Part shown: positions 12,458-24,150 of the stretch, piece by piece
How the letters are laid out: each line of letters begins with the position of its first letter
How positions within the stretch are numbered: position 1 is the first letter of the stretch
Source: Hydractinia symbiolongicarpus
Taxonomy: Eukaryota > Cnidaria > Hydrozoa > Anthoathecata > Hydractiniidae
Reading direction: 5' to 3'
Assembly (NCBI RefSeq): GCF_029227915.1
Contig: NC_079881.1
Span: 5,890,001-5,954,000, forward strand
DNA: 64,000 bases
Notes under the pieces: model-generated
Seen by the model: the letters and a program-made list of their open reading frames with translations, nothing else
Told to the model about the DNA's origin: nothing
Database searches by the model: none
Made by a program: the position numbers and the translations under genes

Positions 12458-15400
12458 TCAGACGCAATAATGACATGTCTTGTAACAATAGTGAATCATG
12501 CTGTATTTGCTGTGTCCACAAGTTGGAATGAAACGCTTGCAGAAACGTGGAGACTGGTCCTTGCATCCTGAAAAAGAAATTAACTACACGTAAAGCACAT
12601 AATTCGTGTGAAAGCTGAAATAATCCCTATCATTGACAACAACAACAAAAACAAGCAAACAACAACCAGCAACAAATATCGACACTTACGTTTCTTTGCT
12701 AGACACCCTCCTCCGTTTCTACTTTTTGCTGCAGAAATACCATTCGGACAGCATCCGTATTCTGTATACTGGCAAGGTGTTCCTAAATAGAGATCTTACA
12801 TGAGTAAGCAAACAACCTCATTCCTACTTATTCCTTTTTGATGAATTTGATTGTGGCACTGTGGTAGCGACTCTATGTAATAGACACTGACGACAACGAT
12901 GGGATATGTACTATGGACATAATTGTAGCCTAAGTAAGCGAAAAATATGTAGAAGTAAATAAAACCTTTGTAACAGAATCCACAGGCATGTGGACATTTT
13001 TTCATCACACGTCGCAACTGGCAAACACTACGAGATAATGACAGTTTGTGACAATGTGGTTTATCTTTTGCCTGATTGCAAAACGCTTCCATTGTGATGC
13101 CTAAAAAAATAATGTTATCTGATAATATGTGGTTGCGACACAACAAAGGTATTTGTTTCTATCTGTGAAAAAGTAAATCGTAGGAAAGTGTGACCGTGAC
13201 TGAAGGTCCCTAAGCAAATAGCGAGAATATATCTTGCAGAAGCGTTACTGAATGGCGTTTGGCACATTACACTGTTCGCTAAGGTATAAATACACGGAGC
13301 TGCATGCCATGGAGGTTTACTCACATCATTATTGCTTCTGGGGGTTTTTACCTCAGTAATTTTAATAGTAGCATAATGATTTCGAATCCCAACACCTTTC
13401 ACCGTGGCGATAGAACTCCCAAAAAGCCTACAGCCTTCAAGAAGCTCAAAAGTCTCTGCAAGAAGTTGAAAGCTTGATATCAATTTTATTTCTGTCCTTT
13501 TCACCCTAATAACGAATCTTGACGGCGCCCGTGAAAATGATCTTGGTAAAAAAGCCCTGGGAACGAACTTGTATTACAAACCTCTTTTAAATAGTCGTCT
13601 TGCAACCACATTAGCCTGCATACACTTTCCATAATTCACAACAGTGATTACATTACTGCAGTCGCTGTTCTTCAGTTTACACAGGCTATCATATTCCTTC
13701 CCATCACTGCCACACAACATACCCGTATAATGGTCACCATGATGGCATTTTCTATTGCAAGCACAAAATGGCTTTCCATTGTGATCAACACGACAGCTCA
13801 GGTCCTTCTCACAAGCAAATTTGTAACACGGATCACTTTCACCTGAAATATAAACTTCGTTTACTATATATCATTGATTTTGCTGGGATGATGAAGAATA
13901 GACCCTCCTAGGTTTTTGTCAAGAGAATTCGTGGCAAGTAGAAGCAATATCGTCAGAATAAAAAAAAATCCTTCAGGCTTACCACAAAATGAGCAGGATT
14001 TTCGGCACATATTCATTGCAGTCGACTTCTTCTTATGACAAAGTTTATATTTGACAATATGTCTACATTTCTTCGGTGACTTGTCCACACACTTACCTAA
14101 AATCGAGAATATTTAGCTCTACAGCAAGCCCTAATAAGCACCCCTATTCTTGAAAGGTTGGGATACGGAATTATAAGAATTTAAAGAAGATTCAATAGAT
14201 AGCGTTTTTTATTTAAATTATTAAAAGGAATTGTTTATTCTGGGATAAAAAATATTAACCAACACTTCTTATCTTCTGTGAGAAAAACGTTAAAAACTTT
14301 GTAACTGTAAGCGACTAAAAAACGCCCCTTGTCGAGTATATGTCTTGAGATAAAGGAAAGAAAGAGTGCTAGCGATGTTGTGCCTTTTTACGATACTTAC
14401 GACACATTTGACAAGTATGGAGGCACTTCATTTTGTAGTTTGATTTGCTTTGACAAATTCCACTTCTTTTCATCGATCTGCAGATGCCCACATTCAATTC
14501 ATCTGCACATTTTTCTAGACAGAAACAAGATGCAGGCGCTGCATAAACTATCTCGCTATAAAAAAGTACAATCCCAATTTTGGCCTGAAACGTCATTTAA
14601 ATGTAGTGTAGGTACGAAGTTTAAATCTGTGATGTTGCAATTGACCATTTGAGACATAGTTAGTTAGTTTAAAAGTTGAAGACCAATACTATCCTCGCAG
14701 GCGAGATAGTAACATGCGAGATAGTAATAAACATAGCTCCCTCTCTGTCCTTATTTTTTGAAGGCATGATTGATTAATTCATACATCTTTCTTGCTACAT
14801 CACTCTCACATTTGTTTTCTTTTCTCAAGAATCGATTACACAAATTGAAACTTTCCAAACTATTCATGTTGATTCACAGAGCTATCTGTCTTAAATGATG
14901 AAGGCTATGTGGAACTACTTTACTTGATGAATTTTTCTGAAACATTTTAATTCACGGGGCTATCTAGAACTATTTTGATCGATGGAGCTACCTCAATTGA
15001 CGGGGCTATGGGGTTGTATGTATAAAATATAAGATAGAGCTTACCAGGACATCCCCACTTTCTTCTTCCCTTTGCAGGTGTGACACGATCAGGACAACAC
15101 CCAAATGGTGTCTGCTGACATTCCAATTTTCCAGTTCTTTCTATCAAATAAAAACCACTGATGCAAAGTTGACGGTCTTATGTAACAAAAATAATTTGTG
15201 GCTTTCGCATCATCACTGAAAAATGCTGAGTGGTTCAAATAGATCATGCTGACAACGGTACGAAAAAATGCATTATATAGGAAAAATATGAGAAAAAGCG
15301 TATAGCATAAAAATAAACCTTGAACCCAGTGCCTTTATTATTTTTGATAGCTTTCATGGTCATGTTAAACCGCTACATGCCCTGGGTTCGAGGTTGGTAA

Positions 15401-15912
15401 AAACGAAAACACATACTACAAAATCCACATGTGTATGGACAAAAAACTTTCATTCTTTTTTTATGTGAGAGACACACACGATGCTCGGACAACCTGCGAC
15501 AGGATTTTGCTGACAGTGTATCTTTACATGGTTTTGGTGTGACTGGTACATCGTTCGCTGTAGCTGCAATAAGAGAATTTCAGGCATTGGCTATACAAGT
15601 CATTAGCAACCTTATCCTAAGGCATCTTGTATCTCTTTTATCTCGATGTCAGAAGAATTCAGCCTCGTCCGCAGTACTATTGTCTCCGGTGTCAAAATAT
15701 ATAAAAAAGACAACAGGACTTGGAATCAAAGTTAAGAAAAGTTGCAAAATGCCCTGGGGACGACGTTGAATCATTAGTTGGTGAAAAAACCCATAGGATT
15801 TTCGCCCTTCAGACATAGCTCTTCTGGACATCACTAATTTGTTGCAATACTCACCTCTGTGCATAATTAGCTGTTGCATAATTAAGATAGTGGAAATTAC
15901 AGTGTACTGCAT
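12458..15912 (-). CDS. secreted modular cysteine-rich protein: ShKT, GCCP and follistatin/Kazal domains
   Basis: Nine exons on the minus strand: 15855-15912, 15417-15563, 15045-15140, 14401-14514, 13983-14096, 13582-13842, 12966-13100, 12690-12782 and 12458-12567 (TGA at 12458-12460), 375 residues. Exon 1 begins at the ATG and encodes a hydrophobic stretch that looks like a signal peptide. Exon order after that is ShKT, GCCP, ShKT, ShKT, follistatin-Kazal, ShKT, GCCP, ShKT. Each ShKT has six cysteines ending C-x3-C-x2-C. Each GCCP module has four cysteines around an FGCCPD or YGCCPN core, a motif I recall from papilin-like extracellular proteins. Exon 6 carries a CGSDGKEYDSLCKL Kazal signature. 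All internal introns are phase 1. No protease domain is present, so an extracellular matrix, inhibitor or venom-like role is possible; ShKT domains alone do not show toxicity. Two donors (exons 6 and 7) are weak. Confidence 0.8.
15318..15396. repeat. inverted pair of the CCTCGTYCCCAGGGC-like motif
   Basis: AACCTTGAACCCAGTGCC near 15318 faces GCCCTGGGTTCGAGGTT near 15379 in inverted orientation, about 60 bases apart. The pair lies in the intron after exon 2 of the ShKT gene. It looks like a very small MITE-like unit, one of more than a dozen copies of this motif in the window. Confidence 0.5.
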
Positions 15913-15925
15913 GTTGCCTAAAATA
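15913..15925 (-). promoter_or_regulatory. splice acceptor 5 bases upstream of the ShKT gene ATG (possible trans-splice site)
   Basis: On the minus strand CTATTTTAG is followed by GCAAC and then the ATG at 15910-15912. The AG is at 15918-15919. A leader of five bases is too short for a normal first exon, so this is either a 5' UTR intron acceptor or a spliced-leader addition site. Confidence 0.45.
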
Positions 15926-16533
15926 GATATATCGCATAATTTATTAACTAAACTAACTCAAAGGCTCTGTAAATAACAAAACTTCCTAGACTTTGATAAT
16001 ATGTTCAACTGGAAACCAAACTACTCTGTTGCTACGACTTATTTGAAACAGAAAAGCCAACCTCATTTATGTAACGTGTAAACAACCAATCAAATTAAAT
16101 CGACGCGTTCACTTTGTACCAATCATTCTTACGTGACCGACACAGTCACTGGACACACATAAATGTTATTTCCAAGTACTTATATCTCTAATTTAATTCA
16201 TGACACTATTTTAAATAAGTGTTGCCTTTGTCTTCAGATCGTTTGGAAATTGTCTCTTTTGTTCAAAATCATGAAAGTTGATGGCCAATATAATTCTGAA
16301 GTTTTGGTTACTTAAATTTTTGTCAATTACAGCAAGCCGTCACTAAGTCCCACGAGTACACTCGCTTTAACTTGAGTGATAACAATAACGTTATCATTAT
16401 TGCAGATCATTGGAATTAGAAGTGTGAGAAATTTGTTATTTTGGACTATGGCCTTTTGGTAAGAAAGAAGAGTGCAAAATGGCGGAAGAACACTTGCTTA
16501 AAGTCTGTTGGTAAATTTTTCATTTGTCATTGA

Positions 16534-16666
16534 TCTATATTATAATACCCGTATACGTCTGTCCGTCCGTCCGTCCGCCCGTCTGTCACGCAAAATGGTA
16601 GCTTAGCTGCGCAGGTAGCGAGAAGGACGGGCGAACCCGTGGATTTTTCCACGGGCTAACGACTAG
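16534..16666 (+). mobile_element. short non-autonomous Helitron-like element, best copy
   Basis: The element begins TCTATATTATAATA after a host A and ends GACTAG before a host T, as Helitrons inserted into AT do. Just before the end is a perfect hairpin, CCCGTGGA-TTTT-TCCACGGG (about 16635-16654), separated from the terminal CTAG by seven bases. The interior has a GTCC-rich microsatellite. At 133 bp it cannot encode a RepHel protein, so it would depend on an autonomous element elsewhere. Confidence 0.6.
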
Positions 16667-19172
16667 TATACCATAGATAACCAAACAAACACTATGGACA
16701 CCACCGATGCTTCGTCATATTCTCAGTTAAAACACAATCGATCCACCTTCAACAGTTAAAAGGAGTTTTTATAAACACATATATAAAGATCTTTGATGTT
16801 AGAATAACAACCAACAATATATATCTTCAACTTACTTCTACTCTAGGGTGGAGGGTAGTTTGGAACAATTTAGGGAGAGAAAAAACAACTGAGGCGTTAA
16901 AAATAGATATTTCGATAAAAATAAGCGGGCATTTTCGCAGAATCATTTATGCGATTTGCCAAACTTATAAGATTTTTTCTTGGAAATATGTAATGTATTG
17001 TGAAATAAACAGAAAATGCTTAAAATTTAGAATGAAATAAGAACAGTTTCAAGCTGAACATGTTAAAAAATAAGTACTTAAAAAAACATCTGTCTTTTAT
17101 GCATAAAAAAATTTGAACGTAACAAGTAACATTTTACTTTCCAGGCTACTCCCAGTATCTTTACCGTCGTACCTCGCATCACCGAACAGAAGGCTGCTGA
17201 AGAAATGGTTTCCTAGCATAGCTCCCCTGTTCAGGATTCGTTTTCGTTACCGTGCCATGTGTTATAAGCTATTTTAAAAAAGTTAAAAAAGGAATGAAGT
17301 ATTGACAAACTTTTAATCTATCTATCAGTGAATTTTAAGAAACTATCAAAAACACAATCTCTTGCATACAAGATAAGCAGATAATCTTGTTTTTGTAACA
17401 GTTTAAGATGAGTAATAGATAATTCGTAGGTCAGCCAGATTTTTACTTCACGAACACTTTCCTTAGTTAATTTTCTTTTGTTGTTGAACACGTCCTCAGA
17501 ATTCTGATGAAAAGCTTAAAAAGCCCTGGGGACAAGGTTGTGCTGCTATCAAATACCCTTTGGTCTTTTAATTATATCATGCTTTTTCCGCTCTTTTTGC
17601 GAAGAAATGGAAACTGGAAAAAAAGTCTGAAACACATTTGTGAAATTGTTTGGAATTTCTGCTTACACACAACCATACCAGCGGAAAATGTTTCTGTACC
17701 TGCCTCAAACGGAAGTTTTTTTCTTAACCTTTCTAAGCCTGGCCAACATAATATTTTCCCACGAGGTCAAAATCCCATGAGGATCTGATTTGTCGTAAAT
17801 CCTTGACATTTTATTTAGACAGAACTCCTTGTCGGTTTATCTGATAGATATTGACAGATTAAAATTCCCAGTACGTAAAATCTAAACAATCCTGATTATC
17901 ATTGAATTCCCGATTATTATTGCGCTAGATTCCCGATTATAATTGCGCTGTATTATGAAAAAACAAACAAACTTTTGTTACATTAACTTCGAAAAAATTC
18001 AACATTAATTTCGGACAAAACGTCTTAAATTTTGCCATAAGTTTGGAATGACTTTTAAATCAATTGTATTGTGAATTAAAACGCAAATAATGTGGCTACA
18101 GCAGAAAAGTTTAAGCATGTTCAGATTTTTCCAACATGGGGCAACATTAAAGTTTCCTACAAATAGTATTTTAGCTGCTAACATCAAAATTAACTGCACC
18201 TTTATATGCGATGCTCTACACAATCACTTTGTAGGAACCGCTTCCAAAAAAAAAACAGAATGAATTTTCAAACGTACTTAAGCCACTATATAACTTCGGA
18301 TTTTCCAGAAAGATTACAAGATTCCTACAGCTGTTTTTCCCCTTTAAAAATCAGTTTATCATATTCCAGAAGATTTAAAAGATTACCATGTTGACTACTT
18401 AAAAACACAGGTTTTGGTTGATTGATGGAGTTTGGCGAGGATAAATGCACACATCTTTATGCCTGGGATAGATACACATATCTTTATGTTCCAAATGAAA
18501 ACACGCGCTTGTTTACGTTCAAAGTCTCACGCCCTTTAGTAGGATTGACGAAAAATACACCGCTAGATTTTCAAGTGTTACGTACAAACAACCTCGTCTC
18601 CAGGTTACGAAGTTGATAAATAAAAGTGAACTTTTTTTTTTATGTAACGTGCTCAAAGAATTATTTGCATCTAAAACTTCTGATACAGTCTACACTTTCC
18701 AAAAAGAGGAATCTCATTAATGAGTTGTATTTCATAGATTTAATAATGTTGGATTATCCAGCGGATAAATAAAAAGTTTGTTTTTGTTAATCTAGTATCG
18801 TCCAAATATTTATTTTTTAACTTGCATGTTATTTTGAAATCTCGATGACGCATTTGAAGTATTTGAGAGCATGCGTAACAAATCAAGTTTTTAGCCGATT
18901 ACATCTATTAAAAACACAATATTAACAATCACAACAAGTGTATGCCTGACTTTCGCAGTTTATTATTTGATCATGATTTCCAACGATTGTAAAACATGAC
19001 GTCAAGCAAGTTAAGTTTATAGGGAGAAAAGATGAAAGTTAAAGCGCGTATAAATCGACTTTTATTAGTTTACCTAACGTTTTTGTGAATCATGGATTAT
19101 CTGGGCGACGATAACTGTCAGCTAAAACCTATTTTATTTATTTATTCTGGAATAAAAAGTCACTAGGAAAAA

Positions 19173-19260
19173 CAACCTCGTACCCAGACCTCTTCTAAAT
19201 GCCTATGATAAATCCTCATAGGCTGTCATCGTAGGTGTTGATAAGCCCTGGAAGGGAAGT
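19173..19260. repeat. inverted pair of the CCTCGTYCCCAGGGC-like motif
   Basis: CAACCTCGTACCCAGACC at 19173-19190 is followed about 55 bases later by AAGCCCTGGAAGGGAAGTTG in opposite orientation. The unit is under 100 bp and resembles the ends of a small foldback or MITE element. Confidence 0.5.
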
Positions 19261-22200
19261 TGTAAAACGAGTCGAATGTGTCATTTTGATAATGCAAACA
19301 AAAAACAACAAGAACCGCATTAAAGTTTTTTTATATTTTGGGGTCTCGCAACTTTGTTCCCAGGGCATTATTTCTGGAAGATGGGCGCCCAGTCAAAGCA
19401 GGCATTCGTTAAGGGGCTGCGACAATACAATACACTGACCCTCGAGCTAATCAGGTTACTTTTGGTTAAACATAAAACTGGCGACTGCGACGGAACACAC
19501 TAATATAATTGTGAAACAATCCTGGATATATGTTTGCATATAGATAATTAGCTATTTCGCGAAATTACTGAAAGGGATAACCTTGCAATATTTCTACAAC
19601 CAATAGGCTGCGAATGATTTGACAGATGGATATACAAAGCGAACAACATCAAGAATACGAAAGTTGGTTTTCGCAATGCCTGTATTATAAGTCAATCTGT
19701 GTAAAGGTCCAGAAAGTTCAGGAAAATTGAAGAAATGAGGCGTGCTTACATAAACAAGAATAACCATTTACGATTGTGGATCTGCGCAAATAACGTTAAT
19801 TCGTTTACATGCAATGATAAAGAAACCCATTCTCGTTCCCAGAGCTCCTTGAGATAAACCTCGAAAGTTAGGTTTAATCTCAAAACGCTCTGGCGACGAG
19901 AATGAAAGAAACCTTCACTAGTTCAAAGTAGGTATGCCTTTTAGAGAAAAATTATTTAAATATTTATAACTATTAGTGGGAAGAATTTCAAAATGCAACA
20001 TTCTTTGACACATCCAATATATTACCTCCAGACGTAGAGTATTATTTCAGATTCAACGTAGCACATGCAGTTTTTGATAGAAATTGACACAATGGAAAGG
20101 ACAGTATGTCAACAAACCCAAATTCGAGTTCGGTGGACGTATATTTATTGTGGAGGGCTTGTAGGTAATATAGATCTATAGTAGTATGTCACCTAGAAAA
20201 AATTTTGACCTGAAAATAACTGGACATTGTTTGCTTTTAGATGTATTTTCACACTAGGTCATGCGTCAAGTGAAAATGTTTGGATCATATTAGTTAAATA
20301 TTTACTTTAAAAGGAATAGTATATGTATTTTTGGAAACAGCATTGAAGCGAAGCCAGTTAATTAAATAGCAGAAAAAATAGTAAATTATCTACCGCAAAA
20401 TTAAAAACTGTTAAGTTAACGATTAATCGAGCTTTTTTACTTTCTGAATTTTTCAGGAACGCTTATTCAAACAACCCTGTTAGTTGTTTTTTCTTTGGCT
20501 TTAAAGATGTATCTTCGCAATCTAATTAAGGGAACATAAACTTAGGTACGTCGTTTCTACAGTATCGGTATTTTACGCATCTACAGAGCTGGTTCGGTTT
20601 TTTTGTTTTACCATGTTGCAGTACAAATCAGACCGAGGTTGTCTAGGGACGAAGTTGTCTCAGTTTAAAATAACAGCAAGTGTGGTAATAGACTTCCCTA
20701 ACCTCGTGCATTGTTCGCATGGCACTGACTTTTGCACCAAGTAGCAAAACAGAGAGATTATTTGAACTCGAGGAAGTTTATTGTGTTTTTGGTCGGGTCA
20801 CAATACAAGCTGATACTCAAAGCTTTCTACCTGAAAAACTTATATACATGCAGAGGGCGCTAGAAACAAGGTTGCTTTAAATCACATTAGTTGTAGAGAC
20901 TCATCGGTCGGACATTCATTTCATCGGTCAAAAATTTCAAATAGTTCGTCATTTTCATCTGGCGGGGTATTTTAGTCGAGGTGTCGTCATTTTTATCTGA
21001 GTATTTTGGCCCGGGCTTTCGTTATTTTTTAATACTTTTAAGACTTTTGAGAAAAAAATATTTTTAATTTATTAATACTAAAAACAGTATGTAATATTCT
21101 CGATGTCATTTAGTGCTATGGATGTCAAATCTGTATTATTTTTACAAAAAAAGAACCTTTTTAGGTTGTTCTGTTACTTGAAAGAGAATTCGTAAGCTGA
21201 AACTATTCGGTAACATTTATTTTGTCGACTGGAACTATTTATTGAATAACATTTTTGTCGCATACAACAATATCGTCGTTTCTACGCTTTTAAGATTTAC
21301 TGTAAGCCGAGGCTCCTTTCCTGGTTTCTGAAAATCTAAAATTTTCCTAGACCCCGGTGCTATAATCGTCCAATCGCGCATATTTAAATGAAATTATCAA
21401 ATCGGTGGTAGGATCGACAAAACTCGAAAATAATTTCAGAACTCTTTATCTCCCTGCTTTTACTTTCGCGCTAACGACTTGTCATAAATCAACAAAGATA
21501 ATTCCATTTAAATTAGTACAATACTTTGCAAATACCTTTTTTACTCTCCTTGCAACCTCAACACAACTTCTTCAGCCTACAAACTGTTTTTCTTAAACTC
21601 GACTGTTGGTTTAAGTGAATTCATAATGGCAGAAATAAATGACATCACGCATTCTCATTGCCAGTTATTAAAAACAAACACGCAAGGATTAAGATCTACG
21701 TGTAAAATCTTGAACTCGAACAAAGATTATTTTTACTTGAGAATCTAAACGGGACTAAAAATATGAGGTAAGAAACTTCACCCATTCTATTCAATTAGGT
21801 CCTTCAAGATAACTAAAAACTCCCTTTGTTGCTGTTTTCAACGTGTAAAAATATATAAATAGTTCAAGAATTTTTCAACCCCCTATTTATTTCAATCTTC
21901 TCGCTTATTAAAGCTAAGTTCACACTACGGCGATGAATCTCATCGCTCAATGGCTTATCGCCCATACTTTATCGCCGATGTGTTCCCACTGGTTGTTTAT
22001 TTATTCGTCGCCTGAATATGTCCGAAATATTGAAAAATTAAAAAAGAAAATTTATAAATTAACAGGCCTTTTGCTAAAAACAGAACTCTTGTTGAAATGA
22101 AGATATAAAACAGAGGCCAGGCTTTATTCAAAAAATTTTTTTGTGTGAAAAAACGTGTAGCTATTAACAGTGAAATATACCACTTTAAGAAGATAACACC

Positions 22201-24130
22201 AACCTTATTTTCGCACAAGTTCAAAAAGAATTCAAAAGGCATATATATACATATATTTTATTATTACTAATTAAAAGGGTAACAAAACAAAAAGCCACGT
22301 GTTTGTTTTTATCATCTTTAAACCACTGCAACTAATTTACAAAAGACATTTCTTAGCACGTGTAACCAGAGCTTTACAGCCAACATGGAACGAAATAATG
22401 TACATCCTCATATGTAAGGTAGTGTAAACCATACCTTATTACAAAATTTTCAATGGCATCTTTTGAGAAACTCTTAACGTTTGCAAGAGTTGACATTCGA
22501 CTTCTCTTAGCTTGACAGCAATGGCTAAATAATAAAAGGTTAAAAGTTTTTAACTCTATGCCGCAATTCTTTGTTTTGTCGATGGAAAGCAGACAACTTG
22601 ACTTAACGTCAATAAAAAATTCTTTATTTCCTTATCAGATTAACTTCTTCTTTAGATATTCCGAAACGGCATTTTTTACATAGGAGCATATACGGCCTTA
22701 GAAAAATAGAGGCTTTAACATTTAGAATAATAACTTATAAAAGTCTGATTCCCAGCTTTATCTGACTCCACTTTTATAAAAAAAATTTCACGAGCTTATC
22801 CAAAACATTTTTCCAAAATAATTTTTCTAAAAAAGTGTATTATTCTTCCCCTATTCACCTTTTTTTAAAGATCAAAATGAGTCAGTTTCTACGCTTCGTT
22901 ATGAAATCTTCTTACAGCGTGGCCGCAGATTTAACATTTTACAAATTTAGGAGATTTTACAATATAGGTTTAAACTTAGGAGACAAGGCTAAAAAAGACA
23001 TAAAATAGAACGCATGTCCTCAAATAAAGAATGTTACAGGAATAAATAGTTTTGATCAAAAATTTTAGGTTAATCAGGAGATTTTAGATTTTAGCGATAT
23101 CTTCACTACATAGTTTCCTTTATGAAAAAATAGTCGCTAGATTTTCTCGAAGATTTCTAATTTTTTTGAGGACCCTCTGGTTCCCAGACCTCACTGCTAG
23201 TATGACAACAAATATAAAAAGATACAATAGTATATAAGAAAAATCACACAAACATAATGTAAACAAACACCTGCAACTAAAATTAATGTACCTGTTACAT
23301 GAAACTATTAGTTACCAGACTCTCACCAATACGTACCAACCAATTCCAAGTACACATCGATTGAGGCCCCATTAGAAAATGCGATAGAAACAAATGCACA
23401 ACACGGTATTTGGACTTAGCATAAACTCTTCAAAGAAACAACACATGGAGGGTTTTAGCGCCTTTTGTTATTCTGCACAATACGCAGCTTTCCGTGCTCT
23501 GCATTCGGTAAACTATCACCCCTTCTAACCGGAAAATGTCTGGCCATACCTTGCCATAACTTAAATTTTATGAAATCAAGAGAAGGAAGAATTCGGAATT
23601 AGGAAAACTTTTTTAAGAAATTAAACTTGCGCTGTAGATAGGTAATGCAGTTGAGAGATAGATAAAGAAATAAAAGCTCTAGAAGTCATCTTGTGAAAGT
23701 GCAACACAGAATAGCGTGGTACCTTTTTTGACTTGATTACCTTTTCATTTGCTAGCAAATTTTGCTTGATTATTAAGTCGAATTTTCTGTGAAATGAAAA
23801 TGAAATGAAACGTTTTAGCAGAGCTATTTCAGAAGGTACGAAATGCTTTGAAATTATCGGTACCTCGGTTGCCTGGCGTCTTCTGGTCTTCGAAATACAC
23901 ACGGTAAGTAGAACTATGTCGCGGCAGGGTGGTTAAGTTTTAAGAAAAAATACATGGAAAAAGCAGTAATTATTTGCTTTGTTTTGGTCTCGGAAACTAT
24001 CGGTGCATCAAGACAGAGTTCCCCTTACCGTGTTGCTAAACGCAATACAATATAATATTGTCACATTTGAAGTCACGTTTTAAAACAGGAAACGATTTTA
24101 GCATCGCATAGATCAACAAAGTCTTAACTT

Positions 24131-24150
24131 ACCTTGTCAGAAATACTTCT
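24131..24150 (-). other. splice donor in the 3' UTR of the LUC7L3-like gene
   Basis: On the minus strand, 18 bases after the TAA, the sequence reads GACAAG|GTAAGTTA, a near-consensus donor with the GT at 24132-24131. This predicts at least one further non-coding 3' exon at lower coordinates. The junction is closer to the stop than the 50-55 bases that usually trigger nonsense-mediated decay. Confidence 0.5.

Larger units (their letters stand above)
15926..24130. other. gene-poor intergenic region, 8.2 kb
   Basis: No multi-exon frame with matching phases was found on either strand. It contains the Helitron-like copy at 16534-16666, a short tandem duplication at about 17905-17950 (CCCGATTATxATTGCGCT twice), and several copies of the CCTCGTYCCCAGGGC-like motif (near 17523, 18589, 19173, 19244, 19349, 19831, 20645, 23175). 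TTCACACTACGGCGAT near 21912 looks like a transposon terminus, but no partner end was found. The right end may hold 3' UTR exon(s) of the LUC7L3-like gene. Confidence 0.45.

Noticed and set aside
13115-13504. 129-codon minus-strand frame between the Kazal and fourth ShKT exons
   Set aside because: It lies in the intron between two phase-compatible exons and has no cysteine pattern or domain; it includes a degenerate repeat motif.
15649-15912. Unspliced 87-residue reading of the first ShKT exon
   Set aside because: A good donor at 15854 and phase agreement with the exon at 15563 make the spliced reading far better; the rest is intron read-through.
12458-15912. Calling the ShKT gene a toxin
   Set aside because: ShKT domains are common in non-toxic secreted proteins, and the mixture with Kazal and GCCP modules gives no direct evidence of toxicity.
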